In this document: positions 1-30,022 of the stretch, one piece after another
How the letters are laid out: each line of letters starts with the position of its first letter
Numbering within the stretch: the first letter of the stretch is position 1
NCBI GenBank assembly: GCA_035582835.1
Contig: JAYKAV010002109.1
Location: forward strand, 1,806,857 to 1,870,856
From: Phoebastria nigripes
Taxonomy: Eukaryota > Chordata > Aves > Procellariiformes > Diomedeidae
Length of the DNA: 64,000 nucleotides
Direction: 5' to 3'
The notes under the pieces: generated by a model
What the model saw: only the letters and a program-made list of their open reading frames with translations
Database searches by the model: none
What the model was told of the DNA's origin: nothing
Program-made: the position numbers and the translations under genes

Positions 1-19109
<19,109 letters not shown>

Positions 19110-19190
19110 GACTACGAAGCTTTCTTTGAAGCTCGAGAGAACAATGCGGTATATGCGTTTTTAGGCTTGACTGCGCCACCTGGTTCAAAG
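19110..19190 (+). CDS. SH3BGRL: SH3BGRL exon 3
   Basis: Encodes 27 residues in phase 0, beginning [17 protein letters not shown] and ending [10 protein letters not shown], followed by a GTAGGT donor at 19,191. This is the most conserved C-terminal part of the SH3BGRL fold; the run [14 protein letters not shown] separates SH3BGRL from SH3BGRL2, which has ESKESNTVFSFLGL. The join to exon 2 (SRYLG/DYEAF) reproduces the family sequence without gap. The acceptor is weak on inspection (ATGGTGAAG), but the protein match fixes the boundary. Confidence 0.96.
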
Positions 19191-22100
19191 GTAGGTGTAT
19201 ACATTTCTCACAGTAAACCACAACCTGTATTTTACACCTTGTTCTTCTCTGCTTATAGTAGGATCTTTTATGTGTTCTGTGGTTGCCCCAATCAATCTAC
19301 CTGCTGGTCTGATATTCAGTCTCCAGAGACTTAACTTTCAGGCTTCAACTTCACAGCAACACGCTGTTGTTATGTGCTGGTTTATTTGGAGGATGCTGTG
19401 TTCCCTGGAGGCATCTTCCTCCCCCTCCTTCTACCAGAAAAACTCAGTGTTCAGTACAGATGCTCCTTTTGGTATCCTCACTGCAGAGCCACCCTGCTCT
19501 TTTATAATTTAATGGAAAAGCTTTTGTTGCTTTGGAAAGAAGAGCTGGGTCAAGTTCTTCACTAGTAATAATTGTCTCTTACCATTGGATTTTTTTTTAT
19601 ATTGTACACTCTGGGAACAAGTGAAAGAGTAGTTAATATTTGCACTGAAGAATGCAGAGGAAATCTAGATGAAAAAAATTGTCACAAACCCAAAGAATTA
19701 CTTCAATTCAGTGAAAAAACTTAATTCATGTGAAGTTTTAATGAGATTTTTGTACTAGAATATACCTTGAAACCAGAGTCACTGTTTTTGAAATAATGTG
19801 GTCTTGCTTCAGAGTAATTTTTTCCTCCAGCTTGTTATCTGAAGCCTTATTTTCCTTTGCCAATTACAAACTGGGTTGCTGCTTTGCGGATGCAATGGGC
19901 TGGACTTCTCCTTTTGATTTTGATAGGATAGGACAAGCCTGCTTTATACGTTTCACTTGACAGCAGCAGGATCCTCCGGGTCACTTCCAGCTTTCTTGTT
20001 CCAATGAATAAACACGCCGTTTCCTTTCAACTTTATTCATGTAAGAGTTGAAGGTCATGCTGTGCACATCACTAAGAGACCTAATTTTAAAGGTGGATGA
20101 TGATCCATCAGTATTAAGCGTTACAAGTTGTGGGTCAGATTGAAACAGTTTTGGGAGCCAAACTAATTTCTAGCTCCGCTAATGGGAATGGTGTAGCAAG
20201 GAAAACCTCTGCCTCATACAGAGAATTGCAGAGGAAAAAACCTGTGATATGTGCCCCAGCCTCATGTGTCGCCAGCATCAGGAGGCCAGCTGCACACAGT
20301 GCGATAATCATGTAAATCTTATTTAAGTTTCTTGGAACATCTGCACAGTGTGGCACAAAAGACTATGCAGGATGGAGCCAAGGAGTGAGAAAGCAGCCCA
20401 GAGACCACGGGACTCAGGAAAGCCCGTGTGTTTCCCCTCACGGCTGAGATCTGGGAAGTGCAGTGGTACTGGAGAGCAGTTGCTGCCGTAATGAATCAGG
20501 TCATCTGTCTCTATAACATTTATGAACATTGCTGCTTACTTAACCTGCCAGATTGCAGAAGCAGTCTGCATGGCTATTAGTTGTTCCGATCTGTCCTAAG
20601 GGGTGGGTTTTAAGGAAGAGGTGAGTTTTAAAAGGGAGAAACATCATGCATTTGTACTCTGCTGAATTTTCATATTGCTTGCCACGGCATGGGGAGGTGC
20701 GTTTGAGCCGATGAAGATAACCTTTGCATAAGTGACCTTGTACCCAGTGCATTCTGCTGTTGGGCTGACTTTTGGTATCCGTCCCACAATTACATGATGT
20801 CAAATCAAGCTGATTGCCTGCTGCTGAGGAGGAGAAACCGATTTGTAGATGCTGAATTTGGCATTTACAGCGTAGCTGCATGCAGCTTGGATATGGTATT
20901 GTAGTTAATGACATTGCGTCTGCATATGTTGCTACATAAAATGGAAGGAGTCTGGGATCAGCCTGTGTTCTATTGCAAGAGAGGACCTTGACAGCAAACC
21001 TCCATTAAATGTCATCATGAGAGATTTGGAAAGTTGTTTGACTCTGAACGCGAAGTCGCAATATTAATGCTAAACAAGAAGGGCTCAGAAGTGAGCATGG
21101 GAAATGCCAGTAACTATTTACTGAGCCCTGGTGCTTTGGTTTGTGCTTTGGGCACTGAGACTACAAATGGACCTACAAACCCTGGGAAAGGTTGGCATTC
21201 AATTTATCTTAAGTATCCCTACTTCAAGCAATAAGGGTTTTAAAAGGAGACGATTTGGTGAGTTAAAGGCTGTGATTAATTATTTAAGGACTGAGAGCAT
21301 GCTCATGAGGGGCCTTGAGGGAGAAATAAGGAAAAGTATGAAAGAGGGATAGTGTCAAATCTGAAAAGCTGAGCCTTTCCCAGGTAACTTGCTGGAGTTT
21401 GACCTTCAAGACAAATAGGTTAGCGTGTTCTCTGAGTTACTTGTACCCACTGTCCTGGGGATGATGGAAATACCAGGAATCCTCTCCAGCTTACCACTGC
21501 CTGTACTGAAGAAAAGTACTTTGTCCTCCATTTTCTGTCAAAAAAACCCCCAAAGAGCTAGATGTCACTTCTGTAGTGCCCACAACTGGTTAATGGAGTT
21601 GTTACAAAGCCAAGGGAACCATCTCCTCTTTGTTACCATTCAAAGAATCACTTGTCTTTTAGAGAATATCAAACGTCCTTTTTTTTTCCCCCAGGCTTGG
21701 TAGACCTTTTTAATCTTTCCTTCGTTCTTCACCTGCCTGTTCTGCTGTGAACTGATAGGATGCCCTTGCACGAGCAGCGTGGCTGCGCAGTGACGTCCTG
21801 GCTCCTCTCTTTGACCCGCGACATGCGGCCAGAGGAGCAGAGCACTGTCCGGGAGCGCAGCAGACCTGAGCCAGCGGTCCGAGCAAGGCTGTTCCCACGC
21901 CCCTGAGTTAAAAGGCAGCATGATGCGATGCGCTTGGGCAGATAGCCAGGAAAACCAGAGTGATCCACCACGTCTAAGATAACGGAGATATGCGTGGTAC
22001 TTCCTGCCCTGCGGGCTGGAGTCACCCACTGTGTCCCCTCTCTTAAAAGTCTTAATAGGCTTCTTGGAAATTCCCTTCTTAGTCCTTTCTCCTCTTGTTT

Positions 22101-23394
22101 TTTATTTGTCTAGCATACTGGCTCATGTTAACAATGATATTGTTGAGTCTGTTATCTTCAGTATTTCTATGCAGTCACCAAAGCAAACAACTCCATTATA
22201 TAAAAGTTGAGTTTAGCAGAACTTTTTCCTTTAAAATAAACCACGCTGCCCACCCTGAAGTGTTGCAGTGAGAGCACTGTGACTGTTCATCTTTTTGTAG
22301 GCCATGTTGCTGCTAACAGGTAATTAAATTAATCTTCAGTCAAAAGTACACTTGTAGAAACCATCTTCAGAAAAAAATGCCTTTTGCGTTTCTTTTATTG
22401 TCATTCTGTTGCCATTTGTGACCACCTTACAAAGGCTGAAAGAAGACTGAAAAATGCAGGCTATTGTTTTTTAATGTTCCTTCTGAATACTGAGAATTGT
22501 TAGAGGTTAGCTGGTATGTCTGCTAAACTGCTTCAGCTGTTCCTTCATCTCAGAAGCTTCATAGGAATGTTTTCATGTAGCCAAAAGGGCACCAGATCTA
22601 TACCAGGTCCCTCGAAGGGCAATGGGTTGGGAGCCCTGGCATGGAGAGCAGGTGGTAGGCAGGAGCGGTTCCCAAGGAGCACATCCCGCTGGCTCGCTCC
22701 CCCCGCAGCCGGGAGCTGGGATTACTCATCAGTGCCGGTGCCAGGACAGACCTGCTGCCAGCCCCGGGATGGAGCTCACGTGTGGGTCTTCTGCTGGAGC
22801 AGTCCCGAGCTGTGTCTGACTAAGGACTCGCAGGCTGCTCTGATCACCCTTCTGGAAGGCAAAAGCTAAATGCTGGCTTTTGGTCATTTGGTAGGGTTTA
22901 GTTCAGAAAGTAAACTACATCTCTGCTGAGACCTCTTTTTTTTCTTTTTTTTCTTCCTTTTTTTTTCTGATTTGGAGACTTTTATTAATTAAGAATTCCT
23001 TTTCCATTTAACCATAGTTCTTCAAATAATCTGTGATCTCCAAATAGTTCTTGTGTCCTAACATGAAATCAGGGATAACTCGTTCTGTCTGTTCTTCTTT
23101 TGTTTTAAACTTTTATGGTCAGAACTGGTCTTGGCCACAGGTTGGAATATTCCTGCAGATCCTAGATCAGCTAGCTTAGAATGGAGTTAAAGCCAGCACT
23201 GTATGGGACTTGTTTTATAATGTCATCATAGGCAGTGGGGATTCTCTTCTTGAGTTGGGTTCAGCGCTGCTCAATTCCTAATCATGTATTGCTGCAATTT
23301 CTGTTATGTCATATGTTGGTGCCTAACACAGGTATGTGTAAGTTGTCGCCTTTCATAAAGTACTAATATGTGTAATTCTGTTCTGCTGTTTCAG
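19191..23394 (+). other. SH3BGRL: SH3BGRL intron 3
   Basis: Runs from the GTAGGT donor to a TTCTGCTGTTTCAG acceptor ending at 23,394. No additional exon or recognisable repeat family was identified; local T-rich tracts occur around 22,925-22,970. A CpG-containing patch near 21,770-21,900 is short and has no associated exon. Confidence 0.85.
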
Positions 23395-23427
23395 GAAGCT
23401 GAAGCACTGGCAAAGCAGCAAGCGTGA
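23395..23427 (+). CDS. SH3BGRL: SH3BGRL exon 4, C-terminus and stop
   Basis: Ten codons (EAEALAKQQA) and a TGA stop at 23,425-23,427. The sequence differs from the human C-terminus EAEVQAKQQA at only two positions. The upstream acceptor TTTCAG is canonical and the phase (0) agrees with exon 3. This completes a 114-residue protein once the exon 1 outside the window is added, so there is no sign of truncation. Confidence 0.96.
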   Translation, partial: EAEALAKQQA

Positions 23428-24384
23428 ATTTCAACTGCCTTAAATGTTCTGTAAAGGGAATTTCCACAGCTTTTTATGAAATAGTACAATTGTCTCTGCT
23501 TCAAGAAATGTAGATGTGATTTCTAACATTTGATTGGTGCTTGCAGCATTCACCATACGTAATACAAATTTGAACACAAGATGAAAATGTGAACATAAAG
23601 GTAGAGAGCACAGAGTGAATTATTACAAAGTTGGAAGCATAGCAAACTGAAGCAATTAGACATGAATGATTTTCATGTAGTTTAAACTGTCTTGGCAATT
23701 CGACCATTTTGTGTAAACTTCAAGAAACTATTTTAGTACTAATAATACAGATGGGATTATACCTAAAGATCCAACTATTTAAAATATGGAAAACAAGCAA
23801 CAGCATCTAAAACCTTGTCAGATACTAACTGCAGTGCCTGAGTTGCCTCAAAAATGTTACTGAATTACACAGTAATTTTTCAGTGTCTTTTCTGGTTTCA
23901 GATGAAATTGTAGGTGGTATCGTGTAGTATAGCCATTGTAGTCACTTTTGAAAGTTGTGTTTGTTCTTTTGTAGAATGGATATTTAAGATTTGTATTGTA
24001 ACACACTGTACAGATGATTAAAAAAAAAAATGCCATGTATTTGTCACTTAAGTGATCCGTGTGGGCTCTTTGGACAAAGAAAAAGGGATTTGGGCAATGG
24101 ACAGCTTTTCCATTGGCAAGTTCATCACACAGCTGCCTGAGCATGACTCGATTACATGTCTGTGTGCAAGATTCAGTGCAGCTCAGTGAAGTAGGCGCTA
24201 ATTCCCAGGCAATATTGCAAATAAGCCAAAACAGCCAGAAATGGCATTTCCTTACCTGTGTAAGGGTGAAAGCCTTTAATGTATTTCTCTACAAAAATAC
24301 CAGTTCACACTGCTTATAGTATTAGGCATCTTACTGCATGTTCAAGTAGTCATTAGATTCATATAGTATTTTTTCAAATGAGGA

Positions 24385-24390
24385 AATAAA
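24385..24390 (+). terminator. SH3BGRL: Candidate proximal poly(A) signal of SH3BGRL
   Basis: AATAAA hexamer about 960 bases after the stop. It could give a short 3' UTR isoform. Confidence 0.45.
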
Positions 24391-26214
24391 TGTTTGAATA
24401 GCAAGAACTATTGTAATTAAGCAAGACTTTTTTTTTTAAGGTTTAAAAACTTTTTTTCCATTGTTACTGCCATATCATGAAACTATTACAGGAACTGCGA
24501 ATCTATTAAAGTGTCTTGTATTGGTGAATTTACCATGTGCAATATTAACCTGTCTGTTCTCCCGGTGCTCATGAGATAGACTGTATTTCTTGGCCATATT
24601 CTGCAAAAATACAAATAATTACAAGTGCCCTGAAGGATAAGAAACAGGTTTAAAAAGTGTGTGGGTAATTTAAAATGCATTTTGCACCACATAATACACT
24701 TATTCCCTAAAAGCATCAAAAGACAGTAAGAAAGATAATTAGTCCTCGCTATAGTTAGAGGATCATTCTAATAGCTCTGCACACACACATTTTGATTTTC
24801 TTTGCTGTATGAAGACAGAGAAACAGGTGGTACAGATCAGCAAAAGGCTGCAGCTTATCATCGCCATGCGGTTATTTTACACTGATGCTGTAAAATGTGT
24901 GCAGTGCTTTTTAAATACTTTCTGAAACAGCTTACAGTTCATAGTTTTGAAGTCTGAAATTAGGAACAGGATAAAAGTAAAAACTTACAAAGATGTTCTA
25001 AAGTGCAGTAATTTAAATACTTCCCTCACCAACATTTCTTTGGGGCTTTTGTTCCGTTCACTACAACTGATGATTTTGTCAACATCTGTTAAAAGAGAAA
25101 TGCAGCTACTTGCTTTGGTTGGAGAGGAGCTCTGCTTCTAGAGAGCTCATGATGAAACTTCCACGGACACCCAAGTGAGTAGGATCTAGTATGGAGCCAA
25201 GTTAGTTAAAATGATATTTAATTCATGTTTTATCTTTTCTGATTTGGGAGCCTGGGAGTCAGTTTGAAGCTTGTCCTTACAAAAGCAAGCCCAGTATCAA
25301 AAGGCATCGGGATAGATTAATGTTGCTGTACCTTCAAGATTAACACACGCATTTGTGCTCTTCCGTTAACAAGCTTTATTGGCAATTACTGAAATTTTGT
25401 GAAATTTATTTTTAAGATCTTTTGGGGATGGAAGTTAGGTTACGTTTTAAATCCAGTGTCCAATTTTTGTTGTTCACTATGATTTCATCTTTCTGAACCA
25501 AGGTGATTTTTCTTTCTTAATATTGGCATAATCTTTCTCTGCGTCTAAACTAGTGGTCAAGTTTTTGAGAAAGTATGTAAGAATACTGAGTGAAGTCTTG
25601 TGAAGAAAGTGGAATTTGACACACAAGTCACTATACTCATGCCAATTTGCTGTGTTTCCTGTGTAAGGAAAGTATGGTGTAAGTTTTGTGAATTACAGTC
25701 ATTATTTTGGAGAAGCTGTAATTGAAAGTCACTGCCAAATTCTGGCAGTTCAGCGACCCAAAACATTCTGAAACGAGGTCAATCTCTGTTTCTGACGGTG
25801 AAGAAAATTGCCAAGTTTAAGAAAGCAAAGTCACTTCCCTCGTCTGGTCCCCCACCCTTGCCATATGGTAGCGTTCAAACTGTATCAGCATTCCTAAGAG
25901 AGCGCTGTTGAGACAGGCTGAATTATTTCTTTGTCCGGGGAACAAGGCACCAACACAAACTGAAAAATACCGAAAATATCTCTTTGTTGTGGGACTGTGT
26001 GGAAAACTTGCACTCATTTTGATGCAGATATCTTGCATGAATTTAGGAGCGCCAGGAACGCATTGTCTATATGCTAGTTTTCTGTTTCCCATACCTGTCT
26101 GAGGTTAATGATGGGCTCAAGAACTGAATTTGTTCATTTCTTCATTTTTTGTTCCTATGTAGAAGGCAGGCATTGTGGATTTAACCTGTATATTAACCAT
26201 TCCTGTATCATTCC

Positions 26215-26220
26215 AATAAA
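26215..26220 (+). terminator. SH3BGRL: Candidate distal poly(A) signal of SH3BGRL
   Basis: AATAAA hexamer with a T/G-rich downstream element (around 26,250-26,272). It is the best-formed signal after the SH3BGRL stop. Confidence 0.6.
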
Positions 26221-26823
26221 ATTGTTTTAGAATGCTTTCTCACACGATTGACTTGTTTGCATGTTTTGTTCACGGTTTGAAGTGGTCCCGTAAGTTGAAA
26301 GGAGTTCTCAAGTGAAAATGCTGCTTTATTTCCGAAGTACACGATTATACAACAAAGTGAACATAACGCATCCACTGCTGCCGCATGTTAAGTCTGTTGG
26401 GTTGGATCTCTCACCTGTTGCAACTAATGGGTTTTAATTACTTAGGATACACCTACACAAAACAGACTTTGGAGGTTTTGGGGGTTTTAGGAGAGTACTG
26501 AATACACTTCCTAATTAACCTGCTTTCCCACTTTTCCCCCAGGGCAGTTACAAATTGAAAGCGGGCAGGGCAAATCCGCTTCACCCCATGCCTGTAGAGC
26601 TTGCCAAACAGCCTCAGTTGCTTTTTTTGCAATGTGTAATTAATTAGCTTTATGCTGCTCACAGCAGGGGAACTATGTTATTTAATATTTGTGTTGCCAG
26701 AGGGCGGTGTAGGATAAATTTTTAAACTAAAACTATTCATTTTTACCTTCTCTATTCGCCTGGTAGATCCAGCAGGTACATTCTTTTAAGCTTTACGTGC
26801 TGAAGTTTTGCACCACCTAGAAG

Positions 26824-26846
26824 ATCTTCTGTAGACTACAGAAGAT
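26824..26846. repeat. Perfect 11-bp palindrome with one-base centre
   Basis: Arms ATCTTCTGTAG and CTACAGAAGAT flank a single A. It lies between the convergent 3' ends of SH3BGRL and the minus-strand gene. No function is claimed. Confidence 0.8.
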
Positions 26847-27029
26847 GCATTCTCAGCCCCTAAACTGCACTAGGACTTGCCCAAATCCCAGACTTCAATT
26901 CACATCCTCTGAAGGAAACCAGTAACAATTCTTTAAAGAGTGGTTTGCAAGGAGGCTGGTTGCTTGCCATTTATAGGATCAACTTTTTTCCATCTGAACA
27001 ACTAAAGCACAACTGAGAGCCTTCAGTTA

Positions 27030-27166
27030 CAGTGATGTCTTTTAATGGTGTTTATTGCTTGTCTCTCACACTTGCCCTTCTTTAGTGTCTTAAAAAATGG
27101 TCCATAATGTAAGATAAAAGGGCTTCTGGTGCCATTTCTAATTATAACGAATCCCATTTACTTTCC
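27030..27166 (-). other. Candidate terminal exon and 3' end of the minus-strand gene
   Basis: On the minus strand an AATAAA lies at 27,056-27,051, preceded by two possible short terminal coding exons, each in phase with the donor at 28,063. An acceptor ending at 27,167 (TATATACAG) would add about ten codons to a TAG at 27,140-27,138. An acceptor ending at 27,138 (ATAATTAG) would add about 18 codons to a TAA at 27,084-27,082, only about 25 bases before the AATAAA. Neither acceptor has a strong pyrimidine tract. I cannot choose between them, and the exon B donor might instead be read through to a TAG at 28,049-28,047. Confidence 0.25.
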
Positions 27167-27689
27167 CTGTATATACACTTCACTTGTATAACCCAGAAAA
27201 ATCTCTGCTTTTCTTGTTTGTTTATAAAAAGTCTTAAAATACCAAATTGTTATTCATTAATGTAAATCTCAATACAAATAGTTTTCAAAAATCTGTTTAA
27301 AAAACAAACTGCATGTGTGCATATAATGTTTACTTGCTGTTTCAGGTTACAATGGTGTGCACTGTAATAATAAACTTTTCTACCAGTTAATGTGGGATTT
27401 CATTCATTTCTCATTTAATAATCTGTGTGTCATGGAAAATTCTGTAAATATATCCTTCAGCTCATGTTGCACATATTTAAAATACCAGAAATGTCTTGCA
27501 ATACACATTTGAGGTGTGCATAGTGTCTGCTAGTCCCTTTTTGAAGAGATTTCATTCAGAGTCAGTGCAGGTTAACTTCACAAAGACAAAGCCCAGAACG
27601 GGTTAACTTGAGGTACAGTTGCAGTCAGCAGCAGTAGGTGAGTAAATGAGTGGCTCCTGAGCAGCTCAATTACTGGTAAGAGACTCTGT

Positions 27690-27752
27690 GTGTCTGTATA
27701 TGCACACCCCCACACACACAGAGTGTATATATATACACACAGTGTATATAAA
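27690..27752. repeat. CA/TG and TA dinucleotide-rich simple repeat
   Basis: Mixed ACACAC, GTGTAT and TATATA runs, followed by a T-rich tract at about 27,770-27,808. Confidence 0.8.
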
Positions 27753-28063
27753 GATCTGTTCTGTGTCTTGGTTTTTTGTTTTTTTGGTTTGTTTTTTTTT
27801 TTTTTTTAAACATGAGAAACGGCTATTAGCTAGTCCTGTGCACTCAGGCCCACAATTTGAGAAATGCAAGAAGTAAGACTTAATAAGAACAATGTAATGA
27901 AGTTTTTTTAAAGGACTAATTTAAATCCATTAACGTAATAGATTCAGATTGATCAGTAACCTGTGTTAAGAACTTTATCAGACCTCATCTCTCCTGTGTT
28001 TTCCCCATTATGATAAGAGAATTTTAATAGCCAATTTAAAAAGAAACTAAGACAACTCATTAC

Positions 28064-28175
28064 CTGGGAACAAGGCATTAAGGTTTCCTGACGTAGCGTT
28101 TTCCTCTTTTGCCAGTCTTTCTTTTTCAGGGTTTTTTGGTGATGTAAACACAAGAGTGGGAAAGCGTGTACGATA
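28064..28175 (-). CDS. Exon B of an unrecognised minus-strand gene
   Basis: The minus strand shows a good acceptor (CCTCTCTCTGGGCAG) ending at 28,176, then 37 open codons reading YRTRFPTLVFTSPKNP and on to SGNLNALFP, then a GTAATG donor at 28,063 (phase 1). The frame continues exon A exactly (DKP/YRTRF) with no stop. The composition is lysine- and glutamate-rich with no cysteine, membrane segment or signal peptide. I do not recognise the family. Two separate splice signals and the shared frame make a real exon more likely than chance, but no homologue is recalled. If the donor is not used, the frame ends after five more codons at a TAG (28,049-28,047). Confidence 0.5.
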
Positions 28176-28569
28176 CTGCCCAGAGAGAGGCATTCTGTGA
28201 TCACATTTCCCCACCTTGTCCCCAGCCTCTGATGTCGAGCTGATTCAAGGTGTAAGGGGAAAATGAAGGCATTTACTTATTGCTTGTTATCCATATAGCC
28301 CATTCCAGATCTGAGTACTGGCATTGCATTTCTTTTTTCCCTTTCTCACAGAGATCATGACAGCCTCTGCACTTGTTCTGGAAATGGACCACACAGTATA
28401 GAAAAAAGCTGATGTGTGAAGCCCATCTGAACAGATCAGGTAGCACTAGCTACACCAAATAATCCACTCTACAAATAATTAATTACCAAGTAATTATCTC
28501 TTAGTGAGTTTCCCGCAGAAGTATTCTATAATTTGTCCATATTATGTGATCTTGGTAGAATGTTTTAGA

Positions 28570-28616
28570 TTCAAAATTGTTAACGATGAACTTCTCAAAA
28601 GTTTAACAATTTTGAA
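28570..28616. repeat. 14-bp inverted repeat with 19-base spacer
   Basis: Arms 28,570-28,583 and 28,603-28,616 are perfect reverse complements (core CAAAATTGTTAA / TTAACAATTTTG). It lies in the intron between exons A and B of the minus-strand gene. It could be a structured element or a remnant of a small transposon; no target-site duplication was identified. Confidence 0.75.
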
Positions 28617-28759
28617 CTGTATTGGTAAACTTTTGGGAAAACTTCGGGAAATGCAAAAGGATTCTAAAAGCTTAAGGTGATGAAGTAGAAATCACTGTCT
28701 TACTACAGGAGGCGAGCACTGCGTCATACTGAGTACTGAGTACTCTGAGTGTTCTGAGT

Positions 28760-28790
28760 ATGCAACATACATCTATTTAGTATGTTGCAT
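28760..28790. repeat. 11-bp perfect inverted repeat with 9-base loop
   Basis: ATGCAACATAC and GTATGTTGCAT flank a 9-base loop. It is preceded by imperfect tandem copies of a TACTGAG/TCTGAG motif (about 28,727-28,759). It is about 50 bases beyond the exon A donor of the minus-strand gene. Confidence 0.8.
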
Positions 28791-28838
28791 TCATGAAGTA
28801 TCAAAATTGGTCCTGTATACAGTAATTCCTTCTCTCAC

Positions 28839-28916
28839 AGGTTTGTCTGTTGAAGGCATCTTCAGGAACTTGGAGACTTCTTCATTTTCAGTTGCTTGGT
28901 ATAACATCTCAAAATC
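28839..28916 (-). CDS. Exon A of an unrecognised minus-strand gene, likely containing its start codon
   Basis: The minus strand has an acceptor (a T-run then AAG) ending at 28,917, then GAT TTT GAG followed by ATG at 28,907-28,905, reading MLYQATENEEVSKFLKMP and on to STDKP, with a GTGAGA donor at 28,838. The start is chosen because the frame upstream, traced through the presumed exon 1, meets a TGA with no ATG in between. If the donor is ignored the frame stays open to a TGA at 28,793-28,791, so an unspliced C-terminus (ending VYRTNFDTS) is also possible. Joined to exon B it gives a small hydrophilic protein of at least 60 residues. Function unknown; its promoter carries an RFX site, which hints at cilia. 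Confidence 0.5.
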
Positions 28917-29460
28917 CTTAAAAAAAGGAAACGAGCCATATCATTAATACACTGTCAACTGCAGACCAATTCCCATCTGACTTCAATTCCTTTTTGAGTC
29001 CTTTCCCAGCACATAGGGCAAGTTATTTTTTGTTTATGCAGACAAAACGTGATCAGATATACGGTTCATACCCACGAATGTGGCGTTAAATCCAAATTAA
29101 CCTTCGTGAAGCCCTAATGCCAAGCCCACGGATGGTAAATCCCAGCAAGGATACGCACAGCGGCCCTGAGCACGCTTCAGTCCCGTTTCCCTCAGCCGGG
29201 GCGCACTGTAAGGACAAGGGGGGCGGGATGGGCCCGGCCGAGGGCTCTCCCCTTCCTCCGCCGTGCCCATCGCCACCGACTACCGAGGGCGGCATGGCGC
29301 GGGGGCTGCCGGCCCTCGCTGACCGACGCGCCGAGTAACTCGTCCCGCAGCCCGTTGACGCCCAACCCCGAGGGCCGGCGGCCTGCCTCTGCCTCACCTG
29401 CCGTGCGGGAGGGCGGGAAGCGCCGTCCCCGGACCGGGGGCTCGCCCCGACCCCGCTTAC

Positions 29461-29536
29461 CTGCCCGGCCCCGCTCACGCCGGTGTGACAGGCCCTAATG
29501 GCGCCCGCGTTCCCTCACCGGCCGCCGCCTCGGGCC
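29461..29536 (-). other. Probable non-coding exon 1 of the minus-strand gene
   Basis: The 3' border is the GGGCAG/GTAAGC donor (last exon base 29,461). The 5' end is set only by the X-box just upstream and is approximate. In the frame that would enter exon A there is an in-frame TGA and no ATG, so this exon is likely untranslated. Confidence 0.4.
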
Positions 29537-29550
29537 GTTGCTGCGGCAAC
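29537..29550. promoter_or_regulatory. RFX X-box
   Basis: GTTGCTGCGGCAAC fits the RFX consensus (RYYNYY, 1-3 bases, RRNRAC) exactly and is nearly palindromic, so it works in either direction. X-boxes this close to a start site are typical of RFX-driven cilium genes, though RFX factors also act on other promoters. It is about 76 bases upstream of the minus-strand exon 1 donor. Confidence 0.6.
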
Positions 29551-29989
29551 CAACCGCCACACAGCCACCGAAGTGAGCCTGCCCCGCCTTCCCCGTTGGC
29601 CGTTCCTCCTGTCAGTCAGCCTGAAGAGCCGCCCCCTCGGGTACTTGAGCCCCGCCCGCTGGGGCGACCTGAGGGGACCGGCCCGGCCCGAGCCGGTAGC
29701 CCGGCGCCCCTTCTCGTAGAGTCGTCGCACCGGCGACCACAGCCGGAGCCTCCCGGGTTCCCTCCGCAGCCTCCTCCGAGCCCAGGCCGCCTCTCTTCCC
29801 TCAGCGTTGGGGTTCGTCCCCGGGCACCTGAGCCTGCTGCAGGGGTCCCGCCCGGCGGCTCTGGGCTGGAGGGCCCGCTCTGGGCTGCGGGGTGAGCTCT
29901 CCTCTGACCCAGCCTCACCGGTTGCCTTTGCTCCCCTGTGACCTCCCCATCCCTCCCGTCCGCCGCGGTGTAGTGAAACTTGGCTTCTT

Positions 29990-30022
29990 CATGTTTAAAA
30001 AGTACTTTAGCATCCCAGATAG
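29990..30022 (+). other. End of probable TASL-type 5' UTR exon, carrying an upstream ORF start
   Basis: The sequence just before the GTGAGT donor contains an ATG at 29,990 followed by TTT AAA AAG TAC TTT and so on (MFKKYFSIPD then AG in phase 2). Spliced to the acceptor at 34,177 this frame ends at a TAG at 34,199-34,201 after 19 codons, so in that model it is an upstream ORF rather than part of the main protein. The exon 5' end is unknown. Another donor (GGGGTGAGC) lies near 29,890. Confidence 0.35.

Larger units (their letters stand above)
23428..26235 (+). other. SH3BGRL: SH3BGRL 3' untranslated region (probable extent)
   Basis: The AT-rich sequence after the stop has AATAAA at 24,385-24,390 and 26,215-26,220. 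The second is followed within about 30-50 bases by T/G-rich sequence, as expected for a cleavage site, so it is taken as the main end. A third AATAAA at 27,369-27,374 could give a longer form, which would overlap the end of the minus-strand gene described below. The extent is inferred; the signals are seen. Confidence 0.6.

Noticed and set aside
26453..26662. Minus-strand frame reading LRLFGKLYRHGVKRICP, considered as a last exon of the small gene
   Set aside because: The only acceptor lacks a pyrimidine tract and the segment overlaps nothing else consistent with the donor at 28,063.
28791..28916. Exon A read as an unspliced last exon ending VYRTNFDTS
   Set aside because: Possible, but the GTGAGA donor and the in-frame exon B with a strong acceptor make the spliced form more likely.
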